Source: Poritiphilus flavus (GTDB lineage Bacteria; Bacteroidota; Bacteroidia; Flavobacteriales; Flavobacteriaceae). Taken from it: a stretch of DNA of 64,000 nucleotides. The stretch's first letter is position 1. Every line of letters starts with the position of its first letter. The notes beneath the pieces are model-generated. The model worked only from the letters and a program-made list of their open reading frames with translations, searched no databases and was not told the origin of the DNA. Location: the NCBI RefSeq assembly GCF_009901585.1, contig NZ_WXYO01000003.1:62001-126000 (forward strand). Direction: 5' to 3'. Below, in pieces: positions 17,201 through 28,922 of this stretch. A program made the translations under genes and the position numbers.

Positions 17201-18073
17201 GGAGGAAGCTGGACAACCGATAAGGATACCAATACCCTGGTTGCAGACCTGCTTCACAACTACAAGATCAAGTTGAACGATCTTCAGGGGAACCTGAGAA
17301 GGGATAAATTCACCATCTCCGTTGGGGATGAGCTTCCTGCAGGGATCATGAAACTGGCCAAAGTGTACATCGCCAAGAAACGAAAGTTGAAAGTCGGTGA
17401 TAAAATGGCTGGTCGTCACGGTAACAAAGGTATTGTTGCGCGTATCGTACGTCAGGAAGACATGCCTTTCCTTGAGGACGGAACTCCGGTTGATATCGTA
17501 TTGAACCCGCTTGGGGTACCTTCAAGGATGAATATCGGTCAGATATACGAAACCGTATTGGGTTGGGCAGGGCAGAACCTAGATAAGAAGTTTGCCACCC
17601 CGATTTTTGACGGAGCTACTCTGGATGAGATCAACGAACTGACGGATGAGGCACAAATACCGAGATTCGGGCATACCTATCTGTACGATGGTGGTACCGG
17701 GGAACGTTTCCATCAGCCGGCTACCGTAGGTGTTATCTACATGCTGAAACTTGGGCATATGGTTGATGATAAGATGCACGCGCGTTCTATCGGTCCGTAT
17801 TCCCTGATCACACAGCAGCCATTGGGTGGAAAGGCCCAGTTCGGTGGACAGCGTTTTGGAGAGATGGAAGTTTGGGCTCTTGAAGCCTACGGAGCTTCAG
17901 CAACGCTTAGGGAGATCCTTACAGTGAAGTCGGATGACGTAATTGGAAGGGCCAAGACCTATGAGTCTATCGTAAAAGGTGAGACGATGCCAGAACCTGG
18001 TTTACCAGAATCCTTCAACGTATTGATGCACGAACTTAAGGGATTAGGTTTGGATATCAGATTGGAGGAATAA
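14264..18073 (+). CDS. rpoB: DNA-directed RNA polymerase subunit beta
   Basis: The 1269-residue protein carries all beta-subunit landmarks: the rifampicin region from residue 467 ([15 protein letters not shown], then [15 protein letters not shown]), [31 protein letters not shown] and the C-terminal [18 protein letters not shown]. The positions equivalent to E. coli Asp516, His526 and Ser531 are wild type, predicting rifampicin sensitivity. The start at 14264 is 131 bases after rplL, with a hairpin between. It is followed by rpoC after 45 bases. Confidence 0.98.
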   Translation: MFTKQTERISFASAKNIPEYPDFLDIQIKSFQDFFQLETKSDERGNEGLYNTFMENFPITDTRNQFVLEFLDYFIDPPRYSIQECIERGLTYSVPLKARLKLYCTDPEHEDFETIVQDVYLGTIPYMTPSGTFVINGAERVVVSQLHRSPGVFFGQSFHANGTKLYSARVIPFKGSWIEFATDINSVMYAYIDRKKKLPVTTLFRAIGFERDKDILEIFDLSEEVKVSKAGLKKVLGRKLAARVLNTWHEDFVDEDTGEVVSIERNEIVLDRDTILEKEHIDEIMETDVKTILLHKENNAQSDYAIIHNTLQKDPTNSEKEAVEHIYRQLRNAEPPDEETARGIIDKLFFSDQRYNLGEVGRYRMNKKLGLDIGMDKQVLTKEDIITIIKYLIELINSKAEIDDIDHLSNRRVRTVGEQLSSQFGVGLARMARTIRERMNVRDNEVFTPIDLINAKTLSSVINSFFGTNQLSQFMDQTNPLAEITHKRRLSALGPGGLSRERAGFEVRDVHYTHYGRLCPIETPEGPNIGLISSLSVFAKVNHMGFLETPYRRVESGKVDTADYVYLSAEEEEGMKIAQANIPLKDNGQIEREKVIAREEGDFPVVDPQEVNYTDVAPNQIASISASLIPFLEHDDANRALMGSNMMRQAVPLLKPQSPIVGTGLERQVASDSRVLINAEGDGVIEYVDATKITIKYQRSENDRLVSFEEDSKTYDLVKFRKTNQGTSINLKPIVQKGDKVKKGQVLCEGYATEKGELALGRNLKVAFMPWKGYNFEDAIVISEKVVREDIFTSIHIDEYALEVRDTKLGAEELTNDIPNVSEEATKDLDEYGMIRIGAEVKPGDILIGKITPKGESDPTPEEKLLRAIFGDKAGDVKDASLKASPSLRGVVIDKKLFSRSIKDKRKRSEDKEAISKLELEYEVKFQELKDILVDKLFKLINGKTSQGVLNDLGEEVLPKGKKYTMKMLNAVDDFAHLVGGSWTTDKDTNTLVADLLHNYKIKLNDLQGNLRRDKFTISVGDELPAGIMKLAKVYIAKKRKLKVGDKMAGRHGNKGIVARIVRQEDMPFLEDGTPVDIVLNPLGVPSRMNIGQIYETVLGWAGQNLDKKFATPIFDGATLDEINELTDEAQIPRFGHTYLYDGGTGERFHQPATVGVIYMLKLGHMVDDKMHARSIGPYSLITQQPLGGKAQFGGQRFGEMEVWALEAYGASATLREILTVKSDDVIGRAKTYESIVKGETMPEPGLPESFNVLMHELKGLGLDIRLEE

Positions 18074-18118
18074 CAGAAGTTCTTGAACACAATATAATTT
18101 ACTATCAGCAATAGCATT

Positions 18119-21100
18119 ATGGCTAGACTTAAAGATAATAACACGGTAAAAAGGTTTGACAAGATTTCCATTGGGTTAGCCTCCCCGGAATCCATACTGG
18201 CAGAGTCCAGAGGAGAGGTACTCAAGCCGGAGACTATCAACTACAGAACGCACAAACCGGAGAGAGACGGCTTGTTTTGCGAGCGTATCTTCGGTCCTGT
18301 AAAGGATTACGAATGTGCCTGTGGTAAGTACAAAAGAATTCGTTACCGCGGAATCGTTTGTGACCGATGTGGTGTAGAAGTAACGGAGAAAAAAGTACGT
18401 CGGGACAGGGTAGGGCATATCAATTTGGTAGTGCCGGTTGCCCATATCTGGTATTTCCGTTCACTTCCGAACAAGATAGGATACCTGCTTGGATTGCCTT
18501 CCAAAAAACTGGATATGATCATCTACTACGAACGTTATGTAGTGATCCAACCCGGAATTGCGAAAGGCCCTGAAGGTGAGGAGATCAAGAAAATGGATTT
18601 CCTGACAGAGGAGGAGTATCTCAATATTCTGGAATCCATTCCTGTTGAGAATCAATACCTGGAGGATTCCGATCCTGACAAGTTTATTGCGAAAATGGGA
18701 GCGGAGTGTCTTATAGACCTGCTTTCCCGTATTGACCTCAAAGAGCTTTCATACGATTTGAGGCATAAGGCCAATACAGAAACCTCCAAGCAACGTAAAA
18801 CGGAGGCTTTAAAACGTCTTCAGGTAGTTGAAGCACTAAGGGAATCTCAGGATAACCGGGAAAACAAGCCGGAGTGGATGATTATGAAGGTAATCCCCGT
18901 TATTCCGCCAGAACTTCGTCCATTGGTACCTTTGGATGGAGGTCGATTCGCAACATCAGACCTTAACGACCTTTACCGAAGGGTGATCATCAGGAACAAT
19001 CGTCTTAAGCGATTGATGGAGATCAAAGCACCTGAGGTGATCCTTAGAAATGAGAAGCGAATGCTGCAGGAGGCTGTGGATTCACTTTTTGACAATACAA
19101 GAAAAGCTTCTGCGGTTAAAACAGAATCTAACCGACCACTTAAGTCACTTTCGGACTCCCTTAAAGGAAAACAAGGGCGTTTCCGTCAGAATCTCTTGGG
19201 TAAGAGGGTTGATTATTCCGCCCGTTCGGTAATCGTTGTCGGACCGGAAATGAAGCTTTACGAATGTGGTCTTCCAAAAGACATGGCCGCTGAACTCTAC
19301 AAGCCATTCGTTATCCGAAAGCTTATAGAAAGAGGTATCGTGAAAACGGTAAAATCTGCCAAGAAGATCATCGATAAGAAAGAACCTGTTGTATGGGACA
19401 TCCTGGAAAATGTATTGAAAGGACACCCGGTATTGCTTAACAGGGCTCCCACACTACACCGTTTGGGTATCCAGGCTTTCCAGCCTAAATTGATCGAAGG
19501 TAAGGCAATTCGCCTGCACCCATTGGTTTGTACCGCTTTTAACGCGGACTTTGACGGGGATCAAATGGCGGTTCACCTGCCCTTGGGCCCTGAAGCAATT
19601 CTGGAAGCTCAGTTATTGATGCTGGCGTCTCATAATATCCTGAACCCTGCAAATGGTTCTCCGATTACAGTACCTTCTCAGGACATGGTCCTTGGTCTTT
19701 ATTATATGACCAAAGAGAAAAAGTCTACCGATGAGATTTCTGTGAAAGGAGAAGGACTTACCTTTTATTCTTCAGAAGAGGTGGTGATCGCTTTTAATGA
19801 AGGAAGAGTGGAGTTGAACGCGGGAATTAAGGTAAGAGCGAAGGATTTTAACGAAGAAGGAGAGCTGGTTAACCAGATCATTGAAACTACCGTAGGAAGG
19901 GTATTGTTCAATATGGTTGTTCCTGAAGCCGCAGGTTTTGTGAACGAAGTATTGAATAAGAAGTCCCTGCGGGATATTATTGGTAAGATACTTGCCGTAA
20001 CGGATGTTCCGACTACTTCGGAATTCCTGGACAAGATCAAGACCATGGGTTACGACTTTGCCTTTAAAGGAGGATTGTCTTTCAGCCTTGGGGATATAAT
20101 TATTCCACAGGAGAAACACGATATGATCTCCGATGCGAATCAGCAGGTAGACGGTATTATGATGAACTATAACATGGGATTGATTACCAACAATGAAAGG
20201 TACAACCAGGTTATTGATGTTTGGACTTCTACCAATGCCATGCTCACAGAGTTGGCCATGAAACGTATTCGGGAAGATCAACAAGGATTTAACTCCGTGT
20301 ATATGATGCTGGATTCCGGCGCGAGGGGTTCCAAAGAACAGATCCGTCAGCTTACCGGTATGCGTGGACTTATGGCAAAGCCGAAAAAGTCGACTGCCGG
20401 AGGTGGTGAGATTATTGAAAACCCTATCCTATCTAACTTTAAGGAAGGGCTGTCTATTTTGGAATACTTTATTTCAACCCACGGTGCCCGAAAAGGACTT
20501 GCGGATACTGCCCTTAAAACGGCGGATGCCGGTTACCTGACACGCCGATTGGTTGATGTTTCTCAGGATGTGATTGTCAATATTGACGATTGTGGTACGC
20601 TGAGGGGTATTGAAGTAGAGGCGCTTAAGAAGAACGAAGAGGTAGTAGAGACCCTTGGGGAACGTATCCTTGGTAGGGTATCGCTTCATGATGTTTTTGA
20701 TCCTTTGACCGAGGAATTGCTGCTAACAGCAGGGCAGGAGATCATGGAGTCTGATGTGAAGAAGATTGAAGCTTCTCCGATTGAGAAGATTGAAGTGAGA
20801 TCAGCGTTGACCTGTGAGGCTCAGAAGGGTATATGTGCCAAGTGTTACGGCAGAAACCTGTCTACCAACAAAATGGTTCAGAGAGGTGAAGCTGTTGGTG
20901 TCGTGGCTGCCCAGTCTATTGGGGAACCTGGAACACAGCTTACACTACGTACGTTCCACGTTGGAGGTATTGCTGGTAACATTTCTGAAGACAACAAGCT
21001 CGAAGCCAAGTTTGATGGCGTGGCAGAGATCGAAGACCTTAGAACAGTAAAAGGGGAGAACAGTGAAGGCGAAGCAGCTAACATAGTGATCTCCAGGACT

Positions 21101-22417
21101 TCTGAGATCAAAGTGGTTGATGCTAAGACTGGAATTACCCTAAGCACAAATAACATTCCTTACGGATCTCAATTGTTTATTAAAAACGGCAATAAGGTTA
21201 AGAAAGGCGATGTGATCTGTCAGTGGGATCCATATAACGGTGTGATCGTATCCGAGTTTACCGGAAAAATTGCCTATGAGAATATCGAGCAAGGTGTTAC
21301 TTATCAGGTAGAGATCGACGAGCAAACCGGATTCCAGGAGAAAGTGATCATGGAATCCAGGAACAAGAAGTTGATCCCAACACTGTTGATCAAAGATAAC
21401 AAGGACAATGTGTTGCGTTCGTATAACTTACCTGTAGGATCGCACCTGATGATAGATGATGGAGAGAAGATCAAGGAAGGTAAGATCCTGGTTAAGATTC
21501 CGCGTAAATCGGCTAAAGCTGGTGATATTACAGGAGGTCTTCCAAGGGTTACCGAGTTGTTTGAAGCGCGAAATCCTTCAAACCCGGCAGTGGTTTCCGA
21601 AATTGACGGGGTTGTTTCTTTTGGTAAGATCAAAAGAGGTAACAGGGAGATCATCATTGAGTCTAAACTTGGTGAGGTTAAGAAGTACCTGGTTAAACTT
21701 TCGAATCAGATACTGGTTCAGGAAAATGACTATGTACGTGCTGGAATGCCGTTGTCCGATGGTTCCATCACTCCGGAAGATATTCTGGCTATCAAAGGAC
21801 CTTCAGCGGTACAGCAGTACCTGGTAAATGAAGTTCAGGAAGTCTATCGACTACAGGGTGTAAAGATCAATGATAAGCACTTTGAAGTTGTGGTACGTCA
21901 GATGATGCGTAAGGTAAGAATTCAGGATTCCGGTGATACTACCTTCCTGGAGAATCAATTGGTTCACAAGGACGACTTTATCCTTGAGAATGATGAGATT
22001 TTCGGTAAGAAGGTTGTTGAAGATGCCGGAGAATCCGAAAACCTTAAGGCAGGTCAGATTATCACCGCCAGGGAGTTACGGGATGAGAATTCCATCCTAA
22101 GGCGTGCTGATAAGACTCTGGTTTCTGCGAGGGATGCGGTTGCCGCTACGGCCACCCCAATCCTTCAGGGGATCACCAGGGCATCGCTACAGACCAAGTC
22201 CTTTATCTCTGCTGCTTCCTTCCAGGAAACTACCAAGGTACTCAATGAAGCTGCGGTAAGCGGGAAAGTTGACTTCCTTGAGGGACTTAAGGAGAACGTT
22301 ATTGTCGGGCATAAGATCCCGGCAGGAACCGGTATGAGAGATTACGAGAATATCATTGTCGGATCCAAAGAGGAGTACGACGAGATCATGGCTCGAAAAG
22401 AAGAATTAAAATTCTAA
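18119..22417 (+). CDS. rpoC: DNA-directed RNA polymerase subunit beta'
   Basis: The 1432-residue protein has the N-terminal zinc finger (CACGKYKR then VCDRCGVEV), the catalytic magnesium loop [14 protein letters not shown] (about 475-488), the bridge/trigger region with SARGSKEQ-type block, and the second cysteine cluster [15 protein letters not shown] (about 899-914). The length is usual for Bacteroidota. A strong terminator follows directly, so rpoBC transcription ends here. Confidence 0.98.
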   Translation: MARLKDNNTVKRFDKISIGLASPESILAESRGEVLKPETINYRTHKPERDGLFCERIFGPVKDYECACGKYKRIRYRGIVCDRCGVEVTEKKVRRDRVGHINLVVPVAHIWYFRSLPNKIGYLLGLPSKKLDMIIYYERYVVIQPGIAKGPEGEEIKKMDFLTEEEYLNILESIPVENQYLEDSDPDKFIAKMGAECLIDLLSRIDLKELSYDLRHKANTETSKQRKTEALKRLQVVEALRESQDNRENKPEWMIMKVIPVIPPELRPLVPLDGGRFATSDLNDLYRRVIIRNNRLKRLMEIKAPEVILRNEKRMLQEAVDSLFDNTRKASAVKTESNRPLKSLSDSLKGKQGRFRQNLLGKRVDYSARSVIVVGPEMKLYECGLPKDMAAELYKPFVIRKLIERGIVKTVKSAKKIIDKKEPVVWDILENVLKGHPVLLNRAPTLHRLGIQAFQPKLIEGKAIRLHPLVCTAFNADFDGDQMAVHLPLGPEAILEAQLLMLASHNILNPANGSPITVPSQDMVLGLYYMTKEKKSTDEISVKGEGLTFYSSEEVVIAFNEGRVELNAGIKVRAKDFNEEGELVNQIIETTVGRVLFNMVVPEAAGFVNEVLNKKSLRDIIGKILAVTDVPTTSEFLDKIKTMGYDFAFKGGLSFSLGDIIIPQEKHDMISDANQQVDGIMMNYNMGLITNNERYNQVIDVWTSTNAMLTELAMKRIREDQQGFNSVYMMLDSGARGSKEQIRQLTGMRGLMAKPKKSTAGGGEIIENPILSNFKEGLSILEYFISTHGARKGLADTALKTADAGYLTRRLVDVSQDVIVNIDDCGTLRGIEVEALKKNEEVVETLGERILGRVSLHDVFDPLTEELLLTAGQEIMESDVKKIEASPIEKIEVRSALTCEAQKGICAKCYGRNLSTNKMVQRGEAVGVVAAQSIGEPGTQLTLRTFHVGGIAGNISEDNKLEAKFDGVAEIEDLRTVKGENSEGEAANIVISRTSEIKVVDAKTGITLSTNNIPYGSQLFIKNGNKVKKGDVICQWDPYNGVIVSEFTGKIAYENIEQGVTYQVEIDEQTGFQEKVIMESRNKKLIPTLLIKDNKDNVLRSYNLPVGSHLMIDDGEKIKEGKILVKIPRKSAKAGDITGGLPRVTELFEARNPSNPAVVSEIDGVVSFGKIKRGNREIIIESKLGEVKKYLVKLSNQILVQENDYVRAGMPLSDGSITPEDILAIKGPSAVQQYLVNEVQEVYRLQGVKINDKHFEVVVRQMMRKVRIQDSGDTTFLENQLVHKDDFILENDEIFGKKVVEDAGESENLKAGQIITARELRDENSILRRADKTLVSARDAVAATATPILQGITRASLQTKSFISAASFQETTKVLNEAAVSGKVDFLEGLKENVIVGHKIPAGTGMRDYENIIVGSKEEYDEIMARKEELKF

Positions 22418-22426
22418 TATCCAAGA

Positions 22427-22456
22427 CCCCTGATTTCAACATCAGGGGTTTTTTTT
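22427..22456 (+). terminator. Rho-independent terminator of rpoC
   Basis: CCCCTGAT (22427-22434) and ATCAGGGG (22441-22448) form a perfect 8-bp stem around a six-base loop, followed by eight T. Confidence 0.96.
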
Positions 22457-22477
22457 AACCTTTTGATATCTGGGAAA

Positions 22478-22789
22478 ATGTCAGAAAAAGAACAGAAACA
22501 GAAACAGATCAATATAGAACTGGACGAAAAGACCGCAGAAGGAGTGTACTCCAATTTGGCTATTATCAATCACTCGGTTTCGGAGTTTGTGGTGGATTTT
22601 ATAAGTATGATGCCGGGAGCGCCGAAGGCTAAGGTTAAGAGTCGGATCATCCTTACGCCCCAACACGCCAAAAAATTTCTCAAAGCACTGAACGACAATG
22701 TAAGCCGGTTTGAGAAGGCTCATGGTACTATCAAGGACTACGAGCAACCTTCTATTCCCTTGAATTTCGGTCCAACCGGGGAAGCGTAA
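22478..22789 (+). CDS. DUF3467 domain protein
   Basis: From ATG 22478 the protein has 103 residues. The body AEGVYSNLAIINHSVSEFVVDF, the short segment PGAPKAKVKSRIILTPQHAKKFL and the acidic/proline tail fit DUF3467. A start at TTG 22463 would add five residues that lie close behind the terminator and is less likely. No function is known to me. It lies just behind the rpoC terminator, an arrangement I recall as common in Bacteroidota, so it may have its own promoter or be expressed by read-through. Confidence 0.85.
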   Translation: MSEKEQKQKQINIELDEKTAEGVYSNLAIINHSVSEFVVDFISMMPGAPKAKVKSRIILTPQHAKKFLKALNDNVSRFEKAHGTIKDYEQPSIPLNFGPTGEA

Positions 22790-23013
22790 TTATCAGTAAG
22801 CAGTAATCAGTAAGCAGTTGGCAGTTCTCCTTCGCTAAAGCTTCGGAGGATGAAATCAGTTGGCAGTTGACGGTGCACAGTGAATGGTTATCGATATTTA
22901 AGTCAGTAAAAAGGGCATTTAAACTTTAATTCAACACTTCTAATTCAAAACCTCTTAATTGAATTAGAACCTAGACTTGTACTTAAACTTCATAATTCGA
23001 CAACAATCCTACC

Positions 23014-23109
23014 GTCTAGTCATCCGATAGTCTAACCATCCAATAGTCTAGTCATCCAATAGTCTGGCCATCCAATAGTCTAGTCATCCAATAATCTAAC
23101 CCTCCAATA
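23014..23109 (+). repeat. 16-bp minisatellite, six units
   Basis: The unit GTCTAGTCATCCAATA is repeated about six times in tandem with substitutions such as GTCTAACCATCCAATA and GTCTGGCCATCCAATA. It is non-coding. Confidence 0.9.
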
Positions 23110-23127
23110 ATCCCATTCCTTATTTTC

Positions 23128-23202
23128 AATTCCACATTTTCACAATTCCACAATTCCACAATTCCACAACTTCACAATTCCACAACTTCACAACTTTACA
23201 AT
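23128..23202 (+). repeat. 9-bp TTCCACAAT minisatellite
   Basis: The motif TTCCACAAT and variants (TTCACAACT, TTCCACATT) repeats about eight times. It is non-coding and only some 20 bases from the 16-bp array. Confidence 0.85.
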
Positions 23203-23804
23203 CCTTAATAATTGACTTTCACGCAATGAAACTGCAGTGGTAACAACTAACTTTAAGTTGGGGTGGGGTCTGGACCCCAGGTTTTTCTAAGCCTTTGTTT
23301 TGAGATCAGGGTGATATAGAGAAAAGCCAGATCATAGATCACTGGCTGGGAATCACGGATTTAGCCATAAGCTTATTCGACTGTTCATTCACCAATCTCC
23401 AAAAACCTAAAAACCGAAATCCGGAATTCCCGAATCCTCAAAGCTTTCAAATATAAGAACCTGGAATTCCCGTTACGCTTTGTTTGATAGCCGCTACTGC
23501 TTGCAACTTGCAGTCTGGAATACTAAATTACTAGTGGGGAGGGGTTTAAGCCCCTTTTCTTTTATCACAGTATTTTGGGAAAGCCCGGCGTTAGAAGGCA
23601 ATTACAGTAGATCTATATCTTCTCTTAGTCCGAACCGAAACCTGGTGGAGCCTTGTAAATCAACCTAAGAACAATTCCACCCAGACTGTTGGAATATTAC
23701 AGTAAACCGCCCTAACTTTAATTAGGGGAGGGTTTAGAAAACCCCAAAAAAAGGCCAGATCCTACCCAATCAAAACAAAATAACACACAGCCCTAAGCAG
23801 GACC

Positions 23805-25394
23805 CTATTGAAACTCCGAAGTAAAATGTAGCTTCACAGATGGATACTTCTGCTGGGTCATTTGCAAGGAAAATTGCGAATCCGCCAAAAATACCAGCTG
23901 CCCCTGCTTGTCCTTGGCCAGGAACTTTTGCTTTACCCTTTTGAACTCCTTAAACTCTTCATTCGTCTCATCTTCCGCTTCAACCCAGCAAGCCTTATAG
24001 GCAGGAAAGTTCTCATAAGAACACTTAGCACCATATTCATGCTCCAGGCGATACTGTATCACTTCGTACTGGAGCGCACCAACAGTCCCTATAACCTTTC
24101 TACCGTTCAATTCAAGGGTGAATAACTGGGCAACCCCCTCGTCCATCAGCTGATCTATCCCTTTGTTTAACTGCTTGGCCTTCATGGGATCAGCATTGTT
24201 GATATAGCGGAAATGCTCAGGAGAAAAGCTCGGTATTCCTGTAAAATGCAGGTTTTCTCCTTCAGTAAGCGTATCTCCTATCTTGAAGTTTCCAGTATCG
24301 TGTAAGCCTACAATGTCTCCCGGAAAAGAAACGTCCACAATCTCCTTTTTCTCCGCGAAAAAAGCGTTCGGACTGGAGAATTTCAATTTCTTTTTGTGCC
24401 TTACATGCAGGTAGGGTTTGTTACGCTCAAAAGTTCCGGAAACAATCTTGATAAAAGCCAGCCGATCCCGGTGTTTAGGGTCCATATTCGCGTGGATCTT
24501 AAAAACAAAACCGGTCAGATTTTTTTCTTCCGCTTTTACGAGACGTTCCTCAGCCCTTTTATCCCGGGGCGGCGGCGCGATCTCAATAAAACAATCCAAC
24601 ATTTCGCGTACCCCGAAATTGTTCAAGGCAGATCCGAAGAATACGGGTTGTAATTCGCCCTCCAAATACTTTGCCTTGTCAAATTCAGGATAAACACCGG
24701 ATACCAACTCCAGGTTCTCCCTGAGATTAAGGGCCGTTTCTGTCCCTATAAGGTTTTCCAGTTCCGGATTCTCCAGGTCGTCAAAGGCTATGGTGTCCTC
24801 AATGTCCTTTTTACTATCGCCACTAAAAAGATTGATGTTTTTTTCATAGATGTTGTAAATACCCTTAAAATCATACCCCATCCCGATCGGAAAGCTAAGT
24901 GGTGTTACCTGCAGTCCCAGTTTTTGCTCTACCTCATCCAGCAGGTCAAAAGCATCCTTCCCCTCCCGGTCCAGTTTATTGATGAAGACGATCATCGGGA
25001 TATTACGCATCCGGCATACTTCCACCAGCTTTTCAGTCTGCTCTTCAACCCCCTTGGCCACATCTATCACCACAATCACACTGTCAACCGCGGTAAGGGT
25101 CCTAAAGGTGTCCTCCGCGAAATCCTTGTGCCCGGGAGTATCCAGTATATTTATTTTCTTATCCTGATAAAGGAACGCCAGGACGGAAGTGGCAACCGAA
25201 ATTCCTCTTTGCCTTTCTATCTCCATAAAATCGCTGGTGGCAGACTTCTTTATTTTGTTACTTTTAACGGCCCCGGCTTCCTGTATGGCCCCCCCAAATA
25301 GCAACAACTTTTCCGTAAGGGTCGTTTTGCCCGCATCAGGGTGAGAAATGATCCCGAAGGTTCTGCGTTTATCGATTTCTTTCTTAAAGTCCAC
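23805..25394 (-). CDS. prfC: Peptide chain release factor 3
   Basis: From GTG at 25394 the protein has 529 residues, the same as E. coli RF3. It shows G1 (GIISHPDAGKTTLTEKLLLFGGAIQ), the ERQRGISV switch, DTPGHKDF (G3) and NKLDREG (G4), plus domains II and III with the FPGDIVGLHD block. RF3 recycles RF1/RF2 after termination. The frame stays open 26 residues upstream to 25472, but that segment is not family-like and a promoter element (25409-25416) lies inside it. Confidence 0.93.
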   Translation of the reverse strand: MDFKKEIDKRRTFGIISHPDAGKTTLTEKLLLFGGAIQEAGAVKSNKIKKSATSDFMEIERQRGISVATSVLAFLYQDKKINILDTPGHKDFAEDTFRTLTAVDSVIVVIDVAKGVEEQTEKLVEVCRMRNIPMIVFINKLDREGKDAFDLLDEVEQKLGLQVTPLSFPIGMGYDFKGIYNIYEKNINLFSGDSKKDIEDTIAFDDLENPELENLIGTETALNLRENLELVSGVYPEFDKAKYLEGELQPVFFGSALNNFGVREMLDCFIEIAPPPRDKRAEERLVKAEEKNLTGFVFKIHANMDPKHRDRLAFIKIVSGTFERNKPYLHVRHKKKLKFSSPNAFFAEKKEIVDVSFPGDIVGLHDTGNFKIGDTLTEGENLHFTGIPSFSPEHFRYINNADPMKAKQLNKGIDQLMDEGVAQLFTLELNGRKVIGTVGALQYEVIQYRLEHEYGAKCSYENFPAYKACWVEAEDETNEEFKEFKRVKQKFLAKDKQGQLVFLADSQFSLQMTQQKYPSVKLHFTSEFQ

Positions 25395-25408
25395 TTTAAA
25401 AATTTGCG

Positions 25409-25416
25409 CAAAAATA
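25409..25416 (-). promoter_or_regulatory. -7 promoter element of prfC
   Basis: On the minus strand this reads TATTTTTG, a TAnnTTTG match 14 bases before the GTG start at 25394. No clear -33 TTG is seen. It supports the shorter start. Confidence 0.5.
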
Positions 25417-25472
25417 AGGGAAATAATATTGTTTCCCCGATTGCCATTCGCATAATTTTTCAAATCGGCCAA

Positions 25473-25784
25473 AGCCCGATGAATGGCAAAATTTCCAGGG
25501 TAAAACGAGCTGGTTTTGAAGGAAATACGCCATTAATGACCCTGTTCGACGAATGGTCTATTTGATCGTTTTCAGGAGAATGGAAAAATCTTTTTTCGAT
25601 TTTTAATCGTATTTAAAACAGAGAAAAAGTACCCCCAAAAGGTCTTTTGTCGAATAATAGTGTTGTTGAAAGATATTTGATAATTTCTGCTTTGTAAACC
25701 ATTTGCCGGTATAGATTTTAGCCATATCTTGCAATACCATTTAGAGAAGCCCTATCTCTTACAGAAATATTTTCCTACAAAGCC
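25473..25784 (+). other. Divergent intergenic region
   Basis: AT-rich spacer between prfC (leftward) and the surface protein operon (rightward). It should hold the promoter of the latter, but I see no full TTG/TAnnTTTG pair; near matches occur around 25660-25740. No repeats or RNA genes were recognised. Confidence 0.5.
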
Positions 25785-28700
25785 ATGGTGATATGTTTAA
25801 ATCGAAAACTATCATTTATGGAGCTTACTACTTCCTACTATTACAACAGGACAAAGGCTATTTATGGCACCTTAGCACTGACCGTTTTTCTACTTTGTTT
25901 TCTGTCTCCGGCGTGGTCGCAGCAAGAAATAAAGGCTCTCAATGCAGATGAGGATAACAAACCCCTGGTATATGCCAGGAGTATCTCAAAATCTTCCTCT
26001 GTGACTTCCAAATCTTCGGATTGTGTTCCAAAGGAATTCAGGGAAATTTTTATAGATGATTTTGGCTTTCCTTCCAATGTGCACGATGGAAGCCTCTCAG
26101 CAACCGAGGTAGATCTTAGCGCCAAATGGGGACTTCCTGCCGGGAGCGTCCTGGTTAGTGTGGAACAAGCCAGTACTAAGTTTTCCGGACTGTTTTTTAC
26201 AGTAACAGACGGTCTGCCAACCACTTTTACGATCTCAGGTACGGTACCAGTGCTGTTTTTCGCACGCCATTCTCCCCTGGTTCAGGCCATGAGAAGAGAC
26301 GGAATTGTGGCACTGGACGGTGCGACTTATGATCTGCTCACTACGCTTCCTCCCGGTTTAAACGAGGTAATTGATGGGGATAACTACTATGTTGAAAATA
26401 CTACAGCTGCAGATATCGATGACCCTGATGGTCATTCCTGGCAATCCCGGGGCCCGGTTACCCAGATTCAGTTCTATACCACTTCCGATTATCTTGAAAA
26501 CGGTATTCGCTTTAGCATACAGCCGATAGTCTGCCCGGATACGGACGGGGATGGTGTTCCGGATATTACCGATCTGGATGATGACGATGACGGACTGCTC
26601 GACACTGAAGAAGATCCAAACCTGGATGGGGACGATGATCCTCTGACCAATCCTGAAGACTCTGATATGGATGGCATTCCAAACCACCTGGATATCGATT
26701 CAGATGACGACGGTATTCCGGATAACGTGGAAGCCCAGACTACAGACGGTTATATCCCTCCAAGCGGAAATGACAGCGATAATGATGGTCTGGACGACGC
26801 CTACGAAGGGGCTGGTGATGAAGGACTTACACCCATAAATACTGACGGAACAGATGAGGTGGACTATCTGGATGATGATAGTGACAACGATACCGTGCCC
26901 GATAATAATGAGGGTAACGATTTTAATTTTGATGGAGAACCGGATCAAACCTTTACAGGTGTGGATACGGACGGTGATGGTCTGGACGATGGCTATGAAG
27001 GTAGCGATGTAAATGATGGCTTTGACGTAAACGATGAGATCGACGACCCGGCTAACGACCTTCCGGATACCGATGGTACCGAAGATGTGAACTATCGCGA
27101 TTTTGATGACGATGGTGATGGCCTGGATACTCCGGACGAAGATGTAGATATGGATGGGGATCCTACCAATGATGATACCGATGATGATGGCACCCCGGAT
27201 TATCTGGATCCTGATAACGGACCGGATACAGACGGCGACGGAGTACCAGATGTGACCGATATCGATGACGACGATGACGGTATTCTGGATACTGAAGAAG
27301 ATCCTAACCTTGACGATGATGACGACCCATTGACGAATCCTGAGGATACGGATATGGATGGTATTCCGAATCACCTGGATATTGATTCAGACGATGACGG
27401 GATTCCGGACAACGTAGAGGCTCAGACCACAGCTGGTTATATCCCACCAAGCGGGAATGATAGTGATAATGATGGATTGGATGATGCCTACGAAGGAGAA
27501 GGTGAGGGAAATCAAGGTCTTACTCCTGTGAATACTGACGGAGAAGACGAAGTAGACTATCTGGATGACGATAGTGATAACGACCTTGTTCCTGATAATA
27601 ATGAGGGGAACGACTTTAATTTTGACGGAGAACCGGATCAGACCTATACCGGTATGGATACAGATGGTGACGGTCTGGACGATGGTTACGAAGGTAGCGA
27701 CGTTAACGACGGTTTTGATGTAAACGACGAGATCGATGATCCTGCCAACGATCTTCCGGATACCGATGGTACTGAGGATGTGAACTATCGGGATTTTGAT
27801 GATGATGGCGATGGTATTGACACTCCGGACGAAGATGTTGATATGGATGGAGACCCCACCAATGATGATACTGACGATGATGGCACCCCGGATTACCTGG
27901 ATCCGGACAATGGTCCAGATACAGATGGTGACGGAGTTCCTGATGTTACCGATTTGGATGACGATAATGACGGTATCCTGGATACTGAAGAAGATCCAAA
28001 TCTGGACGGGGATGACGACCCGCTTACCAATCCGATAGATACGGATCAGGACGGCTTCCCGAACCACCTGGATATCGATTCTGATAACGATGGTATCCCT
28101 GATAATGTGGAAGCTCAAACCACAGCAGGCTATATTCCTCCGAATGATGACGACGAGGCCACCTACGAGGCTAATGACGGTGTAAACAGTGCGTATTTAG
28201 GAGGATTAACTCCCGTAAATACCGATGGGGAAGATGAGCTGGACTATTTGGATTTAGATAGTGATAACGACCTTGTTCCGGATAATAACGAAGGAAATGA
28301 CTTCAATTTTGACGGTGTTCCCGATCAGACCTTTACCGGCGTGGATACGGATGGTGACGGTCTTGATGACGGTTACGAAGGTAGCGATGTAAACGACGGC
28401 TTTGATGTAAACGATGAGATTGATGATCCTGCTAATGACTTACCGGATACAGACGGCACTGAAGATGTAAATTATCGCGATTTTGATGACGATGGAGACG
28501 GCCTGGACACTCCGGACGAAGACGTTAACGAAGACGGAGATCCTACAAATGATGATTCAAATGGTGAGGGTACACCGGATTACCTGGATCCTGAGATCCC
28601 CGCCGCAGAAGTGATCGTTTACCAGTTGGTTACTCCAAATAACGATGGTCAGAACGATTTTCTATGGATAGACGGTGTGGACCTGGCAAGAAACAATACC

Positions 28701-28907
28701 TTAAGGATCTTTAACAGATGGGGAGTATTGGTCTATGAAGGAAACAATTACAACAACCAAAACAATGTATTTGATGGCAGGTCTAAGGGAAGATCTACAG
28801 TAAGTGCGGAAGATTATTTGCCATCGGGAGTATATTTCTACATCTTTGAATACCAAAAAGACGCGGAAAATATAACAGACAGCGGTTATTTATACGTTAG
28901 TAAATAA
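25785..28907 (+). CDS. Thrombospondin-3 repeat surface protein with T9SS type-B sorting domain
   Basis: The 1040-residue secreted protein has a signal peptide ending PAWSQ. The start may be ATG 25785 or the internal ATG at 25818. Residues 55-250 form an unassigned N-terminal domain. Residues 251-938 are three copies of a 229-231 residue block (starting at 251, 480 and 711) filled with DxDxDG calcium-binding motifs of the thrombospondin type 3 kind. Residues 943-1040 are a gliding-motility-associated C-terminal (type B) sorting domain ([31 protein letters not shown]). It is likely exported by the T9SS with the PorP/SprF partner 15 bases downstream. Confidence 0.92.
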   Translation: MVICLNRKLSFMELTTSYYYNRTKAIYGTLALTVFLLCFLSPAWSQQEIKALNADEDNKPLVYARSISKSSSVTSKSSDCVPKEFREIFIDDFGFPSNVHDGSLSATEVDLSAKWGLPAGSVLVSVEQASTKFSGLFFTVTDGLPTTFTISGTVPVLFFARHSPLVQAMRRDGIVALDGATYDLLTTLPPGLNEVIDGDNYYVENTTAADIDDPDGHSWQSRGPVTQIQFYTTSDYLENGIRFSIQPIVCPDTDGDGVPDITDLDDDDDGLLDTEEDPNLDGDDDPLTNPEDSDMDGIPNHLDIDSDDDGIPDNVEAQTTDGYIPPSGNDSDNDGLDDAYEGAGDEGLTPINTDGTDEVDYLDDDSDNDTVPDNNEGNDFNFDGEPDQTFTGVDTDGDGLDDGYEGSDVNDGFDVNDEIDDPANDLPDTDGTEDVNYRDFDDDGDGLDTPDEDVDMDGDPTNDDTDDDGTPDYLDPDNGPDTDGDGVPDVTDIDDDDDGILDTEEDPNLDDDDDPLTNPEDTDMDGIPNHLDIDSDDDGIPDNVEAQTTAGYIPPSGNDSDNDGLDDAYEGEGEGNQGLTPVNTDGEDEVDYLDDDSDNDLVPDNNEGNDFNFDGEPDQTYTGMDTDGDGLDDGYEGSDVNDGFDVNDEIDDPANDLPDTDGTEDVNYRDFDDDGDGIDTPDEDVDMDGDPTNDDTDDDGTPDYLDPDNGPDTDGDGVPDVTDLDDDNDGILDTEEDPNLDGDDDPLTNPIDTDQDGFPNHLDIDSDNDGIPDNVEAQTTAGYIPPNDDDEATYEANDGVNSAYLGGLTPVNTDGEDELDYLDLDSDNDLVPDNNEGNDFNFDGVPDQTFTGVDTDGDGLDDGYEGSDVNDGFDVNDEIDDPANDLPDTDGTEDVNYRDFDDDGDGLDTPDEDVNEDGDPTNDDSNGEGTPDYLDPEIPAAEVIVYQLVTPNNDGQNDFLWIDGVDLARNNTLRIFNRWGVLVYEGNNYNNQNNVFDGRSKGRSTVSAEDYLPSGVYFYIFEYQKDAENITDSGYLYVSK

Positions 28908-28922
28908 ATAGTACAGCACAAT

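Larger units (their letters stand above)
22790..23804 (+). other. Non-coding kilobase with low-complexity repeats
   Basis: No credible gene is seen on either strand. The left part contains shuffled CAGTAAGCAG/CAGTTGGCAG words and a short palindrome (CTTCGCTAAAGCTTCGGAGG). Two minisatellites follow, listed separately. Further right there are GC-rich hairpins (TGGGGTC/GACCCCA near 23265-23279, and GGGGTTTAAGCCCC near 23540) that could end transcription from either side. The 62-residue open frame at 23480-23668 has no protein-like features. Confidence 0.75.

Noticed and set aside
23480-23668. 62-residue open frame in the intergenic kilobase
   Set aside because: No start context, no recognisable features, and it spans a GC-rich hairpin.
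25395-25472. N-terminal extension of prfC from TTG 25472
   Set aside because: Not family-like, overlaps a promoter element, and the GTG at 25394 gives the exact family length.
26700-28118. Two long minus-strand open frames (224 and 243 residues) opposite the thrombospondin-3 repeats
   Set aside because: They are rich in Ile and Val only because they read the complement of Asp-rich repeat codons; no start context or family features.
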